Below are positions 24,353 through 36,201 of a DNA stretch of 64,000 nucleotides, piece by piece. The notes below the pieces were generated by a model. The model had not been told where the DNA came from. It searched no databases and saw nothing but the letters and a program-made list of their open reading frames with translations. This DNA comes from Entophlyctis helioformis (taxonomy: Eukaryota; Chytridiomycota; Chytridiomycetes; Chytridiales; Chytriomycetaceae): the NCBI GenBank assembly GCA_025526915.1, contig JAHLKH010000030.1, positions 62,001 to 126,000 on the forward strand, read 5' to 3'. The translations under genes and the position numbers were made by a program. Numbering within the stretch: position 1 is the stretch's first letter; every line of letters begins with the position of its first letter.

Positions 24353-27300
24353 TCAGATCCTCAGCACCTTGTCCTTTTTGACGAGCGGGTTCTCTCTCGC
24401 CAGCGCGGCCTTGCCGGCCTCCTTGTAATCAAAGCTGCAGTCGTGGCGGTCCGAGTACCGGTGCGCGGCACAGAACACGTCGTTGCACCGGCACTTGAAC
24501 GTTGTAGCGGGACCCAGGCGTTTTTTGCAGATGCTGCATTTGGACGGCAGCGACACGGACGACGAGGGGCCGGACGCAGAGGACTGGGGGATGGACGGGG
24601 CGATGGCTGATGTGGACGCGGCGAGCGGGCGTCTGCGTGCTGAGCGACGTGATGAGGGGATGGCGGCTGATGACGACGATGTGGGTTTGAGCAGGAGTGG
24701 CGCTGATGAAAAGTGGTTGTGTGATGTACGCAGGGGGAGGGGCGGCGATGTTTGCAGGGATCGGCGGCGTGACGATGTACGGGTCTGTTGAGGCGACAGG
24801 GACGATGTCGATGCAAGTGATGTGATGGATGACGTGGAGATCAGACGTCGCGGCGTGAGGGTGGCTGCACTGCTGGCCGATGCTGTTGACGTGGTTGTCT
24901 TCTTGCTTGATGGGTACGGGTGGGACGGGTGGCGGGATGGAACGCCGACAGCGTGCCGCGTTTCCGACGACGCGAGACTGGTGAGCATGCCGGTCGTGGT
25001 CGTTGACTCGCACCGTGAGGATGCGCGACTGATTGAGCGCGGATCGGTAGATGGCGGCAGTCGTGCATGGGATCGTGGTGCAGCTGATCGGCCGACATCG
25101 GAAGCGACGGCAGCGACCTGAACTCCATGACCTGCTCGCCCAACTCGTGACTGCTTGCGACATCGGCCAGCCCCGGCGACGACAAGGGTGACTCTAACGA
25201 GGCTGTCACACCGGCCATCTTGGATCCAGCCGCAAGTGTCTTGGAATTCGACGGCGGCCGTGGCAGCTGCATCAAGCCAGGACCGCCAGTCTCTGAGCCA
25301 GCGCCACGCAGACGACGGCCAGCGGCACGACTTGGTGTCTCGACACACTGGTGATCGATGCCGGCACTGGGCTGTTGCGCATGTGCAGGTCAGGATCGCG
25401 CGACACCATTTCAATGACACGGCCAGCGGCCTTGATGGCGGCCGCTGCTGCATTCGCAGCCGATGCCATGGCAGTCATGGCGCGTTTGTCGAGATCACGC
25501 ATAGCTTCCTTGTCACGCTCGTGATCGCGTTTCCTGTTCGCCGCCACTTTCTTTGGTGCCCGCATTCGTGTGCCGTGCGTCTTGTTGGTTCCGTCAACAC
25601 CAGTCTCTCCGCCTTGATCCACAACGTCGCCAACTGCATGTGCACCACAACCCGCTCCGTCAACGCAGCTGTCACGACAGACGGCTTGGCAGCAGCGAGC
25701 ATGCTACGGCACGATCCGCTGGCATATCAGCCGACGCCGGCCGTGTCTTTGGGATAATGAACATGGGCTTGGCGCCAGCTGGCAACCGCATGATCGATAT
25801 CGCCGTCGCTGGACGTGTCTTGAGCTTGCACCGCTTGCCGCCCGACCCAGCCCGGCCACCATGCTCGCGAGACACAGCAGCCGACGTCGCGCGACCGTCG
25901 TGGCCGTTGTCTGCACGCTGTCCAGCAGCCGACCGCCTGCGTTTTGGCGTGCGCAGCCTGAACCGCGGCGCATCAAGACCCTCGTGTGCCGCAAACACAA
26001 TCTCTGCATCGTAGAGAAGATCGGCAAGTGCAGCCGCTGTTGCTGATGTCGAAGTCGATTGCGCGTCGTCGTCATCATCGTCATCGCCCGCCGTATCCGC
26101 GTCATGGCTGTCAATGGACGTACCGACGCTTTCCGTGAGCCGGTACATGCGACGATCTGTTTCGTGTTGCTGGATGATCTGCCGGCGCAGTCGCTGGCCT
26201 TTGGATATGATAGAGGATCCGTCTCTGGACGATAATCGCGATCCAGACAGCGAGCTGATGGGCGAGTAGGGCCGTGATGACGACGACGCCGTAGATGCCT
26301 TGGACGGCATCAGCACGAGGGGATCGGACGGAGTCAACGCATCATCGCGATTCGGTGCATGCTTGAGGCTGCAGCGGTTTCCGTATCCCGATGGGTCGGC
26401 CGGATGGCCGTCACAAGAGTGGTTTCCAGAGAGCATCGACATGAACGCTTGTGCTGATACGGCCGAATCAGAAGACTCTGGCCGTTTGTGCGAGTATGAG
26501 ACGTGTCGAGCACCGCCCCCAAGCCGATGTCTGTGCCTGAACTCGCGCGACATCTCGGTGGCACTGCCTTCCAGGTACGCGTTTTCCAAGTCTTCATCAT
26601 CCAGATGGTCGCTGTCCTCACTGCGCATGCCACCATGTTTCCGATGCCGATGATGCAGGATCCGCTCACCCTTTCCACCGTCGTCGTCGTCGTCTTCTTC
26701 TTCTTCTTGTTCTTCATCATCATCGTCATCGCCATCCTCGTCCTCCTCCTCGTCCTCTTCATCATACTCTTCGTCGCCCTCCTCGTCCTCGGCCACCAGA
26801 TCAATGTCAAAGTCGCCCAGCTCGCCGACCTCGAAACACTCGCTCGAGTCAAAACACTGGAGAATACGTGCACCGCCGCTCAGTCCCGCGACGCCAAGGA
26901 CACCGTTCCCACTGCCGCCCACGCCAGCCGGGCCGCCCCCATCGACGAGCTTGAGCACATGCTTGGCAGCCACCGCCGTGCGGCCGCCCGACCCCGTGTC
27001 CCGCAGATGCACCTCGAGCATAAACACGTCGTCGTTCTGCTTGCACAGCAGAAACACGACATGGTCCTCGTCGTCGGGTAAGAGCACAAGCGGCGTCACG
27101 GGCTTCACAGCTGTCTTGAGCGGCGGGCCTGGTCCGCCGGCCATGTGCAGCACGAGATACAGCGACGAGCCGGTCTGCAGGCCGAACGATGCGAGCACGG
27201 CTTCATCCGGGCCGAGCGTCTTGTCGCGAAACACGAGACGCTGCGACTCGTACGGGATGCCGTGGTCGCGGGCGATACAGAGTTTGAGATCGCCAATCGT

Positions 27301-28169
27301 GTGCGTGTTGGACAGCGACATCTGGAACGACTTGCCCGTGAGCGAGTTGATGTTGATAGTGATTTGCTGGCGATGGATGGGCTTGGGTTGTTGCGGGCTT
27401 GTGTCCCCTCCGTGTGCAGTGGCAGCTGTTGTTTCGATTGCACTGTTGACGGCGTGGGAGCCGAGTTGGCTGCTTTGGCGGCTTGTTGCAGGGCAGGCTG
27501 CGATGGTATCGATGCTGGCGCGTGGCCGACCGGGCGATGTTGCACGGACATGGCCGCAGATGGCGGAGGTTTGCCTTGCGGTGGCATGGGCGACGCGGGT
27601 TTCGATCTCGCGTTTGTCGTGCCCGGCGGCACCTTGGAAGGAGCGGCCATTGAAGGCAGCGCACCAGATGTACCGGCGTCACCACTGCTCGCAAGCCCAG
27701 GCATTGGCTCGGCGCTGCTTGGGGTCTCGGTCTGGCATGGTACAGCCGTCGCGATATCGCGAGTGGCAGTGGTGGACGACTTTGCCGTCTTGACGATCCG
27801 CGGGCCAGCGATCGTGGACGCTGCTGCAGGCCCAGCCGGTGCAGCAGCCGCAGCGGAGGACGCAACAGCCGCCGCTGCCGCCAGACTGACGGACAGGCTC
27901 GTCTTCTGCCGACTTAGTGCTCTCCCATGCGCATGCGAGGCAATCGTCTTGGTCGACACGGCAGCCGCAACAATCGACGTCTTTGTTGATGTGGCGACTG
28001 CTGCCGCTGCGGTGTCGAGTTGCGATGATGCGCCGGTCTGTGACACGGAGGCCGCCGGCGACGAAGGCTGCGAGGTGGAGATTGGATTGGAGCAGCCGAG
28101 ATTGGATGTGGGCGTGCTGGGCGATGTCGATGGGCCAGCATCGGCCTGCGATTCCTCTGCGCTATTCAT
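24353..28169 (-). CDS. Ubiquitin-like and AN1 zinc-finger protein, ZFAND4-like (frame interrupted)
   Basis: A ubiquitin-like domain (27120-27375), starting QITINI and continuing TIGDLKLCIARDHGIPYESQRLVF, is followed by a very acidic Asp/Glu stretch, long Ser-rich linkers and a C-terminal AN1 zinc finger (24353-24565). The finger shows all eight ligands in the pattern C-x2-C, C-x-C, C-x2-H and H-x-C. This domain order is that of ZFAND4/ANUBL1, a poorly understood family linked to ubiquitin handling. Upstream of the ubiquitin fold an Ala/Ser/Pro-rich extension of about 260 residues stays open to an ATG at 28169. It joins the domain only if one base is added at the G3 run 27385-27387. Between the acidic region and the AN1 finger the frame also changes, through introns or further breaks that I could not resolve (25250-25750). 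Domain calls are solid; exon structure and start are uncertain. Confidence 0.7.
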
Positions 28170-28711
28170 GGCCCTGACAGCGACTGCGAAGCGCTGGCTG
28201 GCTGATCAATGTGTGGGCAAAGCAATCGCCAGAGCGCTGCACAGCTTGTCCTTTTGGAGAATAATGGGCGTGAGTAATGGTGAGCAGGCAGGCCTGCTGA
28301 ACGAAGCGGCAGGCAGAAGATGGCACTGCGGAATGGATGCTGATGCATGCCCATGCCGATTGGTTGCATTGCCGTTGGCGATTTCGGGTGGGTCGAATGG
28401 AGATGCGGGCGGGCGGCTGGCTTACCTCTTGTGGTGTCGTCGCGTCTCGGCTCGTCCCCAGATCGGGCTGCGCTGCGGCGAGGCGAGACAGACAGAGCCT
28501 CGAGGGCAGCAAAGGCAGCAAGCGGGCCGGAAGAACCAGACAGACAAGGCACGAGAGTCGATGCCGTGTCTGGTACTCGAGCGACAGGCCGCTCGTGAGA
28601 ATGGCGAACCGAGGAAGAGTGTAGAGTGGGGAAATGCCGATATCGGAGTTTTCGAAGCTGACCACCCACGATCGCACCACTGGCGGCAGAGAGCGTTCAT
28701 TCAGCACGGAA
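28170..28711. other. Intergenic spacer upstream of the ZFAND4-like gene
   Basis: About 540 bp lie between the ZFAND4-like start and the PARS2 stop codon, both on the minus strand. Several frames are open but none resembles a known protein. It would hold the PARS2 3' UTR and the promoter of the ZFAND4-like gene. Confidence 0.5.
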
Positions 28712-30986
28712 TCACAAAGAAGATGCGGGCGAGGAAGGCGCAGCAAGCAGACTGCCGAGCTCAGCAGCATCGACCATCTTGACAGACCCGTCGGCGCGGC
28801 AGTGCATTTCAACCTTGCCGTGCTCGACAAACGACCGGCCAATGACAACAACATACGGGTATCCAACGAGCGCCGCATCGTTCATCTTGAACCCAAACTG
28901 TGCGTCGCGGTCATCCACCACAATATTGCTGCGGCCGCCATACAGGACATGCGGGGCGAGGGCGTCCACGACCACGTCGACATGGGCATCAATGAGCGAT
29001 TGCGCGTCTGGCCGTTTGGGCATGCGCAGAGGAATGACACAGACTTCGTATGGGGCAATTGAGCGCGGCCAGATGATGCCTTTGGCGTCGTGGCAGGCTT
29101 CAACGACGGCTGCAATCATGCGCGAGACGCCCAGACCAAAGCAGCCCATGACGAGCGGCACGGTGGATTGGGCGGCATTGTTAAACGAGGCAGACAGCGG
29201 GATGGAGTACTTGGTGCCCAGGTAGAATGTGTGTCCGACCTCAATCGCGCGTGCTGATACCAGCGACGAAGACGGCGCTGGTGTTGACGGTGTGATGTGT
29301 GCAGGCGGCTTGGTAGGGGTCGAGCAGCTGGGACACGCGTCGCCCTCGACAGCAACCACGACACTGCCTTGCACAACACGATTGGAGGCTGCAACCTTGG
29401 CATCCAGCGAGGCAAGCAGAGAGCTGATGGAGGAAGCGGCCTGCTCGCCAACCGACTCGTCAATGACAACGATGGAGCTGGCAAGATCGGAAAGAGTGTC
29501 TGCCGAAGCCGCCTGACGGACAGCATGGAACCCCTTGAAGTCGTCCATCTTCTTGAGACGAAGCGGGTTGACGCGACGGTCGTGGCGCATAAGCACCGTC
29601 ACGGCGTGCGTCTCGACGTGTTCTTCATCCACAACAGAGTAGAAGTCGAGTGCCAGTCCCTCGCTGTTTCGAGCCAAAGTCTCGAGGGCAGCAGGCACAG
29701 ACAAAGACGCATCGATTGCGCCGAGTGCGTTGGGAGGAACACGGACCGGATTGTCGGCGGAAGGACGGACGGCTGCAATGGCCTGTTCTTCGTTGGCAGC
29801 ATAGCCGCACGAGGAGCACGACAGCAGCGTATCTTCTCCCACTGTGCAGCTCGTGTCAGATCGCATTGGCTGCATCCCACACAACAGGCAGCCCATGCAG
29901 CGTCCTACTTGCCTGCAGACACGAAATGATACTCATGCGACCGTGTGCCGCCAATGTTGCCTGTATCTGCCTCGGCCTGCCCATGCCTTGCATGTGAGAA
30001 GTGCTCGCCAGCAGGCATGCCAAGCGTGCACGGCAAGCAAGTGACTTACCACGGCAAAGGGCACACCGACACGCTGGAGGATGCGCACATAGGCGTCCTG
30101 CACAATGCGGTACGTCTCCAGGGCATCCTCCTCGGACGCATCAAACGAGTACATGTCCTTCATGATAAACTCGCGTGCACGTAGCAAGCCCGATCTCGGC
30201 CGCAGCTCATCGCGGTACTTGCGTCCTGCCGTCCACAGCCATTGCAGTCATGAGCCCGACCGCACGCCAGCGTTGCCTCAACGCAGACACCACCAGGCGC
30301 ACCGGCATGCACATACCGATCTGGTACACCCGCAGCGGCAGCTGGCGATACGACGACACCAGCCCGGCCACCAGCGACGTGACTTCCTCCTCGTGCGTGG
30401 GCGACAGCAGAAACTCGGCGTCCTTGCGGTCGTTCACCTTGAACATCTCGGGCCCGGTCGACTCCCACCTGCCGGTGAGCTTCCATGCATCCGAGGACAG
30501 CAGGCACGGCAGCGAGAGCTTGAGGCCGTGGAGCGGCGGTGCGCTCATCTCGTCGTCGATGATGCGTTCGAGGTGCGACAGGACGCGGAGGCCAAACGGC
30601 AGGATCGAGTAGATGCCGGCGGCGGTCGAGGGGCGGATGAAGCCGCCGCGCAGGAGCAGGTCGTAGCTGGATGTCTGTGTCTGTGGCGCCTGTGGCTGCT
30701 GGGCTTGGGACGGCGATGCCTTGAGTGCGGCGTCTTGGCTCTTGGCGGTGGGCAGCAGCAGCCGTGACAGCCGTGCGTAGTCTTGCTGGCGCGGCTGGTG
30801 CTGGCGCTGCAGGGATGTGGAGGACAGCAGGCGCTGGCTGGCATGCATTGCTGCTGCTGCTGCTGCTGCTGTTGCTGCTGTTGCTTGCAGTGGTGCATGC
30901 GCCGCTGCTTGCCGCAACGACACACTGCGCACAGATGCTGCTGGCAGCCGTCCGCTTCGGCGCGCCGTATCCAAAAAGCGCAGCAT
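28712..30986 (-). CDS. PARS2: Mitochondrial prolyl-tRNA synthetase (bacterial type)
   Basis: This enzyme charges mitochondrial tRNA-Pro. Exons 30317-30986, 30050-30225, 29913-29976 and 28712-29841 join to 2040 nt, 679 residues. The N-terminus ([15 protein letters not shown] and following) is Arg/Ser/Ala-rich without acids, a typical mitochondrial presequence. Class II aminoacyl-tRNA synthetase motifs are visible: [20 protein letters not shown] (motif 2 region) and [16 protein letters not shown] (motif 3). An anticodon-binding domain with [17 protein letters not shown] follows. An inserted domain lies between motifs 2 and 3, as in bacterial ProS. The intron at 29842-29912 uses a GC donor (GCAAGT). 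High confidence. Confidence 0.92.
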
Positions 30987-31112
30987 AAGTCGTTTGGCAA
31001 AGCCTCACAGACGGCAGCCGGCGCCTTGTTGTGTGCTGGAACCGTGCGGATACAGCATCCATTCATTCCATGTCGCCCCATCTCACTCCATGCCATCTCG
31101 ACGGTGCACATC

Positions 31113-34100
31113 CTAGGATATGTTCCAGGCCTTGAGCCACTTGCGGTTGGCGTACGCGGATGCCGGGCCTTGCATGCCAAACGAAAAGTCGGCATAGAAC
31201 AGGAACACGGCCGTGGTGACCGCCATGGTGGCGAGGAGGAGCGCGGTGTGGAGCATGCGCGGCAGCTTGCTGCCCATGTGGTCGATAAAGTATGACATGG
31301 TGATGATGGCAAAATAGAGGGCGGGGAAGTAGTGATGGAGGCTGTCGTATGGTGCGATTGGGGATTGTGAGTATGTGGCAGAAGGAGTAAAGGGCGGACG
31401 AGCGCGCACTTACTACATCACACGGCCCATGATGTAGAACGGCATGTAGTGCAGGAACCATCCAAGAATGCCGATCTTGACCGCAAAGTAAAAGTTGTCC
31501 CACTCGTCTGTCCGCCGCCGTCCAAGGATTGTCATGGTCAGCATACTGCACTGCCAAGAGAGAGTGTAGAACGATGGGCAACATACCCAGTGTCTTGAAG
31601 TCGCGGAACCCACGGCGCCAGCGAACAATGTACACTGTAAACAGCAGAGACAACAAGCCAATGGTGGCCGTGGACCCCCACCACACGATCGGGTTGCCAA
31701 GAAGGTAGTACTTGATATCCGAGTCACCCCAGCCGCACATGCGGAGGCCGCGAAGCAGGAACGGCCAGTGGTACGGCTTGGACACGAGCTGGTCGGGCTC
31801 CTTGTCCGGGTCAGGCGTAAGGGCATTGTTGGATGTCCACATGGCCACATTGAGGTCGATAAAGTTGCGGATGAACGACGATCTGTACGCCTTCTTGCCG
31901 CCAGGCGGCACTGTCGTCGGGATGGATGTGTCAGCAGCCAGGTGGAATGAAGCAGAACAGACAGAGGCAAGGCAGGGCCAGACGTACAGCGCTGGTTCTC
32001 ATGCTTCTCAATGTTCCACATGTTGCTGGTGCTGCTGAGATCACCCTTTTTCTGGCACACGACCTCGATCTGCTTGAATCCCCACTGAGGAAGCGTGACG
32101 CCGTCAGCACGGAGCAGGCATCCGCTGTTCTTGTGGCGCAGACGGAAGCGAGTGGTGAGCGATCTGATCCTCTTGAGAGCTTGGCCGGCGTACCAGTCCT
32201 AGCAACCCGTTTGATTCGAGCAGCGCATGGTCAGCGAGACTGCTTTCGATTGCGCAATGGGCAGGAGTGGCAGAGTCTCGACAACTTACATCGACCTTTT
32301 CAACGACCCAGTGATCATTGGTGTCACCAAACGTGGCATTGCCATAACAGCTGACTTCGTTCTCGCCCTTGGTGATGGGAGCAGCGACAGCGTGACTGTG
32401 GAGGTTCTTTTGCGTCGAGGCGTGCACAAGACGGATAATGTCGCCGTCTTGGACAAACTCGGGCTCGGCATCTTCGTTGGTCTCGACGCCCCACGGCTTC
32501 TCGACAATGAATTCGTTGTTGGAGTCCTTGTGGTGGTAGCATGTGACTTGCTGCTGCTCAGAGCCACTTGGGTAGCGCTGCACGTGCGAGTGGAGGAGAC
32601 CGCCACCGCGAGAGTTGCTCTTGATGGAGACCTTGGATCCAAATGCGAGTTCTGTCGATTGCCCATCCAGACATGAACGGTGTGAGCAAGGCATGGCAAG
32701 CCAAATCGAGACGAGATGCGCGGCAAGACCCACCGAGAGGGTTGTCGCTAAAGTCGATGCCTTGGAGACCAGCCTGGAACAAGGAGCTCATTTGAGCATC
32801 GCCGGGACCAGAGCGGTTGAGAATGGCAAAGTGCATGGCAAACGAAGCCATGTAGATGGAGATTGGGACGATAATCAAGAACGCGATTCTTGCGATCCAG
32901 TGGTTGGCGTATGTTTTCTGCGAGCCACAGCAAACAGTCAGCGTCTGTGGGATGTGGCTGCCATCGCGAGACACTCACCATGGAGATCTTGAGGTTGCCG
33001 AGCATATCCCACAGATCATCGATGGTGTGAATGCCAACAAGAGCAATGGCAAACAATCCGACCCACTTGACACTGTGCGACAGACGGCCGAAACAGGGTC
33101 AATTGCTGCAGAGTCAGACAGGAAGGCCCAGGATACGATGGACATCACTTGCCTCGTGACAGCGCCAATCGAAACACCAGACGCAAGCAGCCAGAAGAAC
33201 CATTCAGGCGAGAACGGGCTGGTCTTTTGGTAGTTGCGGAAGACAACGAGCGTGTAGACGGACAGCGCCGTGAAAAACAGGAGCATCGAGTCGAGCAGGA
33301 TGAAGCGACTGATGGTGCAGAATGCGTTGTCTGTGGCGCACTGATCGTCAGCACACGTGAATGTTGGCAGCATATGCCTCGCAGATCCAGTTGATGTGGG
33401 CAAGCAAGAGATTGCTCACCAACAATGACCAGCACGGCAAGCAGGATGGCGCCAAGCTGCGACATGTGCAGATGAATGCCGGTGTAGTAGGCGAGCGGCG
33501 CCATGAATGCGCCAAAGAGACCGTTGAAGAAGCGCATGACGCCGTAGCTGAGCTCTGCGGGGTACTTTGCGCCAGACTCGAACTCGAAGGTGCCGTTGAA
33601 GCCGGCAATCAGGCCGGCAAAGCCGTTGATCATCTTGCCCAGGGGCGGGTGGACGTCAAAGTAGAAGGTGCGCTTGATGTAGTGGCCAGCGAACTTGCTG
33701 TTGAGTTGTTGCATGGCGCAGCCAGACATGGCAGGATTGGTCAGCACAGCACGGCACGGCACGGCACGGTGCGCCAATGGCTGTGGCAGCTGGCCAGCGA
33801 CGTACCCAAAGTGAGCCTCGTCCCTGTCGAGCGAGGTTGTGCAGCAGCAGCAGCAACAGACGGTTAGTGCTGCAGACCGACAGGCAGACAGCCACGGGCA
33901 GACAGCGACGGCACAGCGCCTCCATAGCAAAACCAACCAACGCACCAGACGACGTAGGCGGCCCAGTTGATCTTGTACAGCCGTGTCCACAGCGCGATGG
34001 CCGTGATGAGCAGCGCTACGATGAGGCTGCCCTTGGGCATGGTGGGGATGCCAGGCTGCGGCAGGCATCGGACCGTATGTGTGTGTGCGTGCGTGCGTGC

Positions 34101-34433
34101 GTGTATGTGCGTATCGCATGGCATGAGGTGTGTGAGTGCCTGTCTGTCTGCTGCTGCGGCTGCTGCCTGAAGGACGCCGCCTTCGACGCCGCCATGGCGC
34201 TCAACACTGCCAACTGCGACGCATTCAACGGAGCGGGCTGATGGCCAGCCAGCCAGCCAGTGGACACGGCAGATGGCCACGCAGGCAGGCAGACTCACGC
34301 TCAGCAGCGGGGGCGCCTTGTCCTCGTCGTCGGCACGGCGCTGCGCATCGGCGAGGCTCTTGGCATCTGCAGCAGCGGCAGCGGCAGCCGCGCCAGCCGC
34401 GCCGGTCGCACGCTTCCTGAGGCCGTCGTCCAT
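31113..34433 (-). CDS. PMT2: Protein O-mannosyltransferase, PMT2 subfamily
   Basis: PMT proteins transfer mannose from dolichyl-phosphate mannose to Ser/Thr of secretory proteins in the ER. Twelve exons join to 2217 nt, 738 residues: 34299-34433, 33946-34055, 33806-33823, 33420-33697, 33153-33330, 32979-33072, 32734-32917, 32290-32651, 31988-32198, 31587-31910, 31414-31507 and 31113-31341. The catalytic Asp-Glu pair (D83-E84) is carried on an 18-nt microexon. It is followed by the FDVHPPLGKMINGFAG loop, which points to the PMT2 subfamily. MIR repeats span about residues 333-520. Multiple membrane helices flank them, and the HHYFPALYFA motif is near the C-terminus. The intron at 33073-33152 has a GC donor. 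The gene is divergent from PSMA7, with 59 bp between start codons. Confidence 0.93.
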
Positions 34434-34492
34434 GGTGCGAAATTGGATTCGCGGTTTGCAGCCAAACCCAAACAGCCAAAGCCAAACCCGCA
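34434..34492. promoter_or_regulatory. 59-bp divergent spacer between PMT2 and PSMA7 start codons
   Basis: Two outward-reading genes begin 59 bp apart, so both 5' UTRs and any core promoter must overlap or extend into coding sequence. The plus strand shows a CA-rich 'ccaaacccaaacagccaaagccaaaccc' stretch just upstream of PSMA7. No TATA box is visible. Confidence 0.5.
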
Positions 34493-36047
34493 ATGTCTGG
34501 CTACGACCGTGCGCTGACCGTCTTCTCGCCCGACGGGCACCTGTTCCAAGTCGAATACGTGCGTGTCTGTCTGGCTGGCTGGCGTGCGGGCCGCGCCATC
34601 TCTGCCAGCCCACGCCGTCCATGCCATGCCCTGCTCCTGCCGTGCATCTGGCCTGCCCCCGCACTGACCGACCGATACTGTCTCGCTGGCCGTCCGTCGA
34701 CCAACCCTGGCCCCTCTGTCGGTCGTGGTGGGATGCGCCGTCGCCTGCCACTTGCGCCTGGCTCCTTGGACGGCGCTGCAGGCTCTCGAGGCCGTGAGAA
34801 AGGGCACCTGCGCTGTGAGTCTTGGACCGTCTTGCCGCCTGTCGCTGCCTGCTCGACGTCCGGCCGTCTTGCACCCATCGGCACCCCGCACGGCTGCACG
34901 GCTGCACGGCTGCACGCGGGATCTCGAGCGTGGTCTCGTCGCGTCCTTTGGTGCTTGCCAACATGAGTCTGCTCTCAGCACACCCAGCTCACTCACACAC
35001 GCCGCGCTGCCCCTGCCACGCACCTGGTGATGGCTTGCAGGTCGGTGTCCGTGGCAAGTCGGTCGTGGTGCTCGGTGTCGAGAAGAAGTCTGTTCTCAAG
35101 CTGCAGGACCCCCGCACCGTGCGCAAGATTGCCATGCTCGACGATCACATCTGCATGGCTGCTGCAGGTGTGTCTCTCTTTGCACACTGTACCCTGCGCA
35201 TCATGCCCACTCACCCTGCCCATGGCTGTCTCTGTGTTGCAGGTCTGACGGCCGACGCCCGTGTGCTGATTGACCGTGCTCGTATCGAGTGCCAGAGCCA
35301 CCGTCTCACAGTCGAAGACGCCGTGTCGGTCGAGTACATCACACGCCACATTGCCTCGATCCAGCAGGTGGGCATCTATCGCATGCATCATTTGCGGATC
35401 TATTGTGTGTCTGCGGCATACTCACACGGTATCGCATGGACCGCCATCCATCCCGTCACAGAAATACACGCAGAGCGGCGGTGTGCGTCCGTTTGGCATC
35501 TCCACGCTCATCATGGGCTTTGATGCCGACAAGGTGCCCAAGCTGTATCAGACCGACCCGTCGGGCATCTTCTCTGCATGGAAGGCGAATGCAATTGGAA
35601 GAAGCTCCAAGACGGTGCGCGAGTTTCTGGAAAAGAACTACGCCGAGGACATGAACCGCGACGACGCGATCAAGCTGGCCATCAAGTCGCTTCTCGAGGT
35701 AAATCCGTCGTTTTGCTCAGCTGGCAGGGCGTGACGAGCGGAGTAATGCTTGATATGGCGAGTGCATGATGCTGATTTCAAATGGCTGGCTGTGCGTGTG
35801 TGCGTGTGGATGGCCGGATGGCTGCTGCGTGCAACAATAGGTTGTGCAAACGGGAGCCAAGAACATTGAGATTGCCGTGATGGGCCAGGATGCCGTGGTC
35901 AAGATCCTTGACGCGAGCGAGGTCGAGGCCATCACCAAGATCATCGAGGCAGAGGCGGCGGCAGAGGCCGAGAAGAAGAGCAAGAAGGGCGGATCCGCGG
36001 CTGCAGCGGCTGCGTCTGCCGCAGGCGGCTCGTCGAGCAGCTCGTAA
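34493..36047 (+). CDS. PSMA7: 20S proteasome subunit alpha type-7 (alpha-4)
   Basis: This is a structural alpha-ring subunit of the 20S proteasome. Exons 34493-34558, 34782-34814, 35041-35167, 35243-35367, 35462-35698 and 35841-36047 join to 795 nt, 264 residues. The alpha-subunit N-terminal signature [19 protein letters not shown] starts at residue 4. The segments [39 protein letters not shown] and [19 protein letters not shown] identify the PSMA7/Pre6 type. The C-terminus ends in an Ala/Ser/Lys-rich tail (SKKGG followed by Ala and Ser runs) slightly longer than usual. The second coding exon is only 33 nt. High confidence. Confidence 0.95.
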
Positions 36048-36073
36048 GCAGGGCGGGCCTGGCGTGCGTGCTC

Positions 36074-36140
36074 GATGCACGATGCACGATGCACGATGCA
36101 CGATGCACGATGCACGATGCCGATGCACGATGCACGATGC
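36074..36140. repeat. GATGCAC heptamer tandem repeat
   Basis: About nine near-perfect tandem heptamers lie just downstream of the PSMA7 stop codon and about 60 bp upstream of the CCT4 start codon. A unit near 36120 is shortened, which breaks the phase. They occupy much of the 154-bp spacer between the two genes. Confidence 0.9.
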
Positions 36141-36201
36141 CCACCCCTCAAGCAAACAACACGAATCAAATGAATTGTTTGTTTCCGTTTTCAACAACAA
36201 C

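Noticed and set aside
31988..32198. 41-codon-scale alternative reading around the PMT2 MIR region suggesting a broken gene
   Set aside because: The full twelve-exon model sums to exactly 739 codons with good splice sites, so PMT2 appears intact.
36074..36140. CRISPR-like array
   Set aside because: The unit is a 7-bp tandem microsatellite without spacers, in eukaryotic sequence.
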